Assembly (NCBI GenBank): GCA_031278675.1
Contig: JAITJY010000170.1
Location: 1-7,753 of the forward strand
Length of the DNA stretch: 7,753 nt
Origin: Bifidobacteriaceae bacterium
GTDB taxonomy: Bacteria; Actinomycetota; Actinomycetes; Actinomycetales; WQXJ01
Direction of reading: 5' to 3'
The position numbers were made by a program, and so were the translations under genes. Below the pieces are notes generated by a model that saw only the letters and a list, made by a program, of their open reading frames with translations, made no database searches and had not been told where the DNA came from. The first letter of the stretch is position 1, and each line of letters opens with the position of its first letter. Positions 5,763 through 7,753 of the stretch are shown piece by piece.

Positions 5763-7342
5763 TCCCGTGGACTCCCGAAGGTATCGCGACCGTGACCGGG
5801 GCGGAACTCAGCCCGGAGGTTGATCCGGCGGCTGAGGTGACGGGCGTTTCCATCGACTCGCGCACGGTGGGACCTGGCACGGTGTTCGTTGCACTTTTGG
5901 GCGAACGGGTGGACGGTGCGGATTACGTGGCCGATGCCGTCCGCGCCGGCTCCCCCCTCGCCGTGGTTGGCCGCCCGGTCGCAGGGCCCACGGCGCTGGT
6001 CAAAGACCCGGCGGTGGCGCTCGCCCAGCTCGCCGAGGTGGGGCTGCGGCGGGCCCGCGTGGCGAACCCGGACCTCAAGGTGATTGGTATCACCGGGTCC
6101 GTGGGGAAGACCACCACCAAGGATCTGGTGGCGCGCATCTTGCGCCGGGTCGGGAACACCGTCGCCGCGCGCGGGTCGTTGAACAACTATTTGGGCGTGC
6201 CGCTGACCGCCTCCCAGGTCGAGGCCGACACCGATTTCCTGGTGCTGGAGATGGGCGCCAACCACGAAGGTGAGATTGCGGAGCTGGCCCGGATCGCTCC
6301 GCCGGATGTCGCACTGGTGTTGGGAGTCTCGGGTGCTCACCTGGGCGAATTTGGTTCATTTGACGCGATTGCCCGGGCCAAGGCCGAACTAGTTGCCGGG
6401 GTGGGGCCGCAGGGCGTGGCCGTCCTCAACCTGGATGATCCAGCCGTCGCCGCGATGGCGTTCGGGGCGCCCGGCGCGGTGGTGACCTTCGGTTTCGACT
6501 CCGCCGCCCGCATCATGGGCTACGACGTGGCCCACGATCCGCGCGGCCACCTCGAGTTGACCGTGGTGGACCAAGAACACGAAGATCCGGTCAGGCTGCG
6601 CACCAAACTGGTTGGCGACCACCTGGCAATCGACGTGCTGGCGGCCCTCGCGGGCGCCGTCGCCGCCCAGGTTTCCTTCATCCGCGCCTCCCAGGCGCTC
6701 CAGGGCGCCCGCGCCGCCAGCCCGCACCGGATGGCCGTCACCGAGTTGGGTTCCAGCGTCCTGATCGATGATTCCTACAACGCCAGCCCCGAGTCGATGG
6801 CCGCCGCGATCGAATTCACCGCCGAGTTGGCGCGCAGCGCCGGGAAAGGCGCAGTCGCGGTGCTCGGCGCCATGGCCGAGCTGGGTTCCGCCTCGCCCGC
6901 AGAGCACCGCCGGATGGGGCAGTTGGTGGCCAAGCACGGGTATGACCACCTGATAGCAGTGCACGATGCCGCCCGCTCGCTGTACAGCGCCGCCCTCGCC
7001 GGCGGTTTGGCGGAGCGGGCAGCCGAGTTCCATCCGTCCGGGACGCCGTTGGCGTCGGGTCCAGCTAGCCTAGCCGACCGGATCCGGTCCGTTCTGGCCG
7101 CCTTGGGCGGCGAAGGCGCCTATGTGCTGGTCAAGGGGAGTAATGCGAGCGGTTTGTGGCGCGCTGCTGATGAACTGGCGGCCGGCGCGCCGGCCGCAGC
7201 GGCGGGGAACGGTGGTGTGGGCGGTGCGGGAGCGGACGGCGGCGTGGGTACGTCTGGAGCGCGCGGGGCGGCGGGGCCGGCGGCGGCCAAGGGGGGCGAG
7301 ACGGCATCGGGCAAAGCCGGTGAGGGCGGTGCGGTGTGCTGA
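5759..7342 (+). CDS. murF: UDP-MurNAc-tripeptide:D-Ala-D-Ala ligase MurF
   Basis: MurF joins D-alanyl-D-alanine to UDP-MurNAc-tripeptide with ATP, giving the cytoplasmic pentapeptide precursor used by MraY. The 527 residues show an N-terminal domain with GVSIDSR at 29-35, the ATP loop TGSVGKTTTK at 112-121, and LNNYLGVPLT at 141-150. EMGANHEGEIAELARIAP at 164-181, AHLGEFGS at 193-200 and the C-terminal domain motif IDDSYNASPESM at 336-347 follow. LGAMAELG at 369-376 and VLVKGSNASGLW at 456-467 close the core. The core ends near residue 474; the remaining 53 residues are an Ala/Gly-rich tail with no counterpart in typical MurF. The ATG overlaps the murE stop (ATGA) and has ggaagg at 5747-5752 with a 6-nt spacer. 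The tail-coding end overlaps the mraY start by 7 bp and contains the mraY ribosome binding site. Confidence 0.96.
   Translation: MIPWTPEGIATVTGAELSPEVDPAAEVTGVSIDSRTVGPGTVFVALLGERVDGADYVADAVRAGSPLAVVGRPVAGPTALVKDPAVALAQLAEVGLRRARVANPDLKVIGITGSVGKTTTKDLVARILRRVGNTVAARGSLNNYLGVPLTASQVEADTDFLVLEMGANHEGEIAELARIAPPDVALVLGVSGAHLGEFGSFDAIARAKAELVAGVGPQGVAVLNLDDPAVAAMAFGAPGAVVTFGFDSAARIMGYDVAHDPRGHLELTVVDQEHEDPVRLRTKLVGDHLAIDVLAALAGAVAAQVSFIRASQALQGARAASPHRMAVTELGSSVLIDDSYNASPESMAAAIEFTAELARSAGKGAVAVLGAMAELGSASPAEHRRMGQLVAKHGYDHLIAVHDAARSLYSAALAGGLAERAAEFHPSGTPLASGPASLADRIRSVLAALGGEGAYVLVKGSNASGLWRAADELAAGAPAAAAGNGGVGGAGADGGVGTSGARGAAGPAAAKGGETASGKAGEGGAVC
7178..7197 (+). repeat. Perfect 20-bp palindrome at the MurF core/tail border
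   Basis: Bases 7178-7197 (gcggccggcgcgccggccgc) equal their own reverse complement. They encode part of LAAGAPAAA, exactly where the conserved MurF core gives way to the low-complexity tail. In RNA this could form a GC-only stem of about 8 bp. It lies about 140 nt upstream of the mraY start. Function is unknown. Confidence 0.7.
7181..7339 (+). repeat. Low-complexity tract encoding the MurF C-terminal tail
   Basis: The final 53 codons of murF are almost entirely Gly, Ala and a few Asp, Ser, Thr, Lys and Glu. Imperfect GGVG/GGAG-like units recur (residues 485-497). The word ggcatcgggca at 7303-7313 also occurs at 2009-2019 and 2123-2133 in ftsI, in the same codon phase (coding ASG). The tract ends in the mraY initiation region. 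Confidence 0.6.
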
Positions 7343-7753
7343 ATATCCTCTATTCGTTTGGGATTGCGCTGGCCCTTGGCCTGTTCGCGACCCCGCTGTT
7401 CATCAAGTTCTTAGTCAAGAAATCGTACGGCCAGTTCATTCGGCAGGACGGCCCGACCGCGCACTACACCAAGCGCGGCACCCCAACCATGGGCGGCGTG
7501 ATCATCATTGTGGCGGCGCTGGTCGGCTACTTCGGGGCGAACGCGATCCTGGACCGCTGGCCCAGACCATCCGCTCTGCTCGTATTGCTGCTGTTCACAG
7601 GCATGGGCATAGTTGGATTCCTTGATGATTACATCAAGATCTCGCGCCAGCGGTCGCTGGGGCTCAAACCGGTGTGGAAAATCGTTGGCCAAGGGGCGGT
7701 CGGGATCACCTTCGCGTTGCTGGCGATCCAATTCCCGAACGAGGCCGGTTGGA
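7336..7753 (+). CDS. mraY: Phospho-N-acetylmuramoyl-pentapeptide transferase MraY (5' part, cut by window edge)
   Basis: MraY transfers phospho-MurNAc-pentapeptide from UDP to undecaprenyl phosphate at the membrane, forming lipid I. About 139 of an expected 320-370 codons are inside the window. The first transmembrane segment lies at about 4-26. The family signature DGPTAHYTKRGTPTMGG covers residues 38-54, a second hydrophobic segment lies at about 55-72, and a third at about 79-96 runs into FLDDYIK at 95-101, whose Asp97-Asp98 pair is the magnesium-binding catalytic signature. SLGLKPVWKIVGQ at 107-119 is also typical. GTG 7336 is chosen because it is the in-frame start directly before the first membrane helix, with gaggg at 7322-7326 a suitable distance upstream. 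It overlaps the murF stop by 7 bp, which suggests coupled translation. Confidence 0.95.
   Translation, partial: MLNILYSFGIALALGLFATPLFIKFLVKKSYGQFIRQDGPTAHYTKRGTPTMGGVIIIVAALVGYFGANAILDRWPRPSALLVLLLFTGMGIVGFLDDYIKISRQRSLGLKPVWKIVGQGAVGITFALLAIQFPNEAGW

Noticed and set aside
1..7753. Novel defence, mobile or biosynthetic system
   Set aside because: Every gene belongs to the conserved dcw cluster. I see no transposase, integrase, inverted-repeat ends, toxin-antitoxin pair or unknown gene; the novelty, if any, lies in the repeat tracts.

Overview
The window is a stretch of the division and cell wall (dcw) cluster, all on the + strand. The order is the end of a probable mraZ, then rsmH (mraW), ftsL, ftsI (pbpB), murE, murF and the start of mraY. 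High GC content, this gene order, an RsmH ending in the NPRS/RLRAAE type, an FtsL with an LGMVP motif and a MurE with a DNPR motif all point to a high-GC Gram-positive bacterium (Actinomycetota). TTA leucine codons occur in most of these genes, so a Streptomyces-like TTA-avoiding genome is unlikely. I cannot place it more finely.

Layout: 1-47 holds the last 14 codons and stop of a probable mraZ. 48-319 is a spacer of about 270 bp without a convincing gene, carrying roughly eight degenerate 15-bp tandem units (72-191) and a strong 11-bp hairpin with AGGAGG in its loop (261-289). From 320 the genes are packed without gaps: rsmH 320-1270, ftsL 1267-1824, ftsI 1824-4079, murE 4083-5762, murF 5759-7342 and mraY from 7336 off the right edge. 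Junctions are 4-bp or 1-bp overlaps, one 3-nt gap and one 7-bp overlap, which fits one transcript with translational coupling.

The genes form one pathway. RsmH methylates 16S rRNA. MurE and MurF complete the UDP-MurNAc-pentapeptide in the cytoplasm, and MraY loads the phospho-MurNAc-pentapeptide onto undecaprenyl phosphate. FtsI cross-links the resulting peptidoglycan at the septum, with FtsL as part of the divisome complex that activates it. Every catalytic motif I looked for is present.

The family content is ordinary. What stands out is a recurring pattern of low-complexity, short-period repeat tracts added at the edges of domains: the mraZ-rsmH spacer, both ends of FtsL, the cytoplasmic tail of FtsI, the middle of MurE and the C-terminal tail of MurF. 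The periods inside genes are multiples of three, so frames stay intact. I see no mobile element, CRISPR array, RNA gene or novel multi-gene system.
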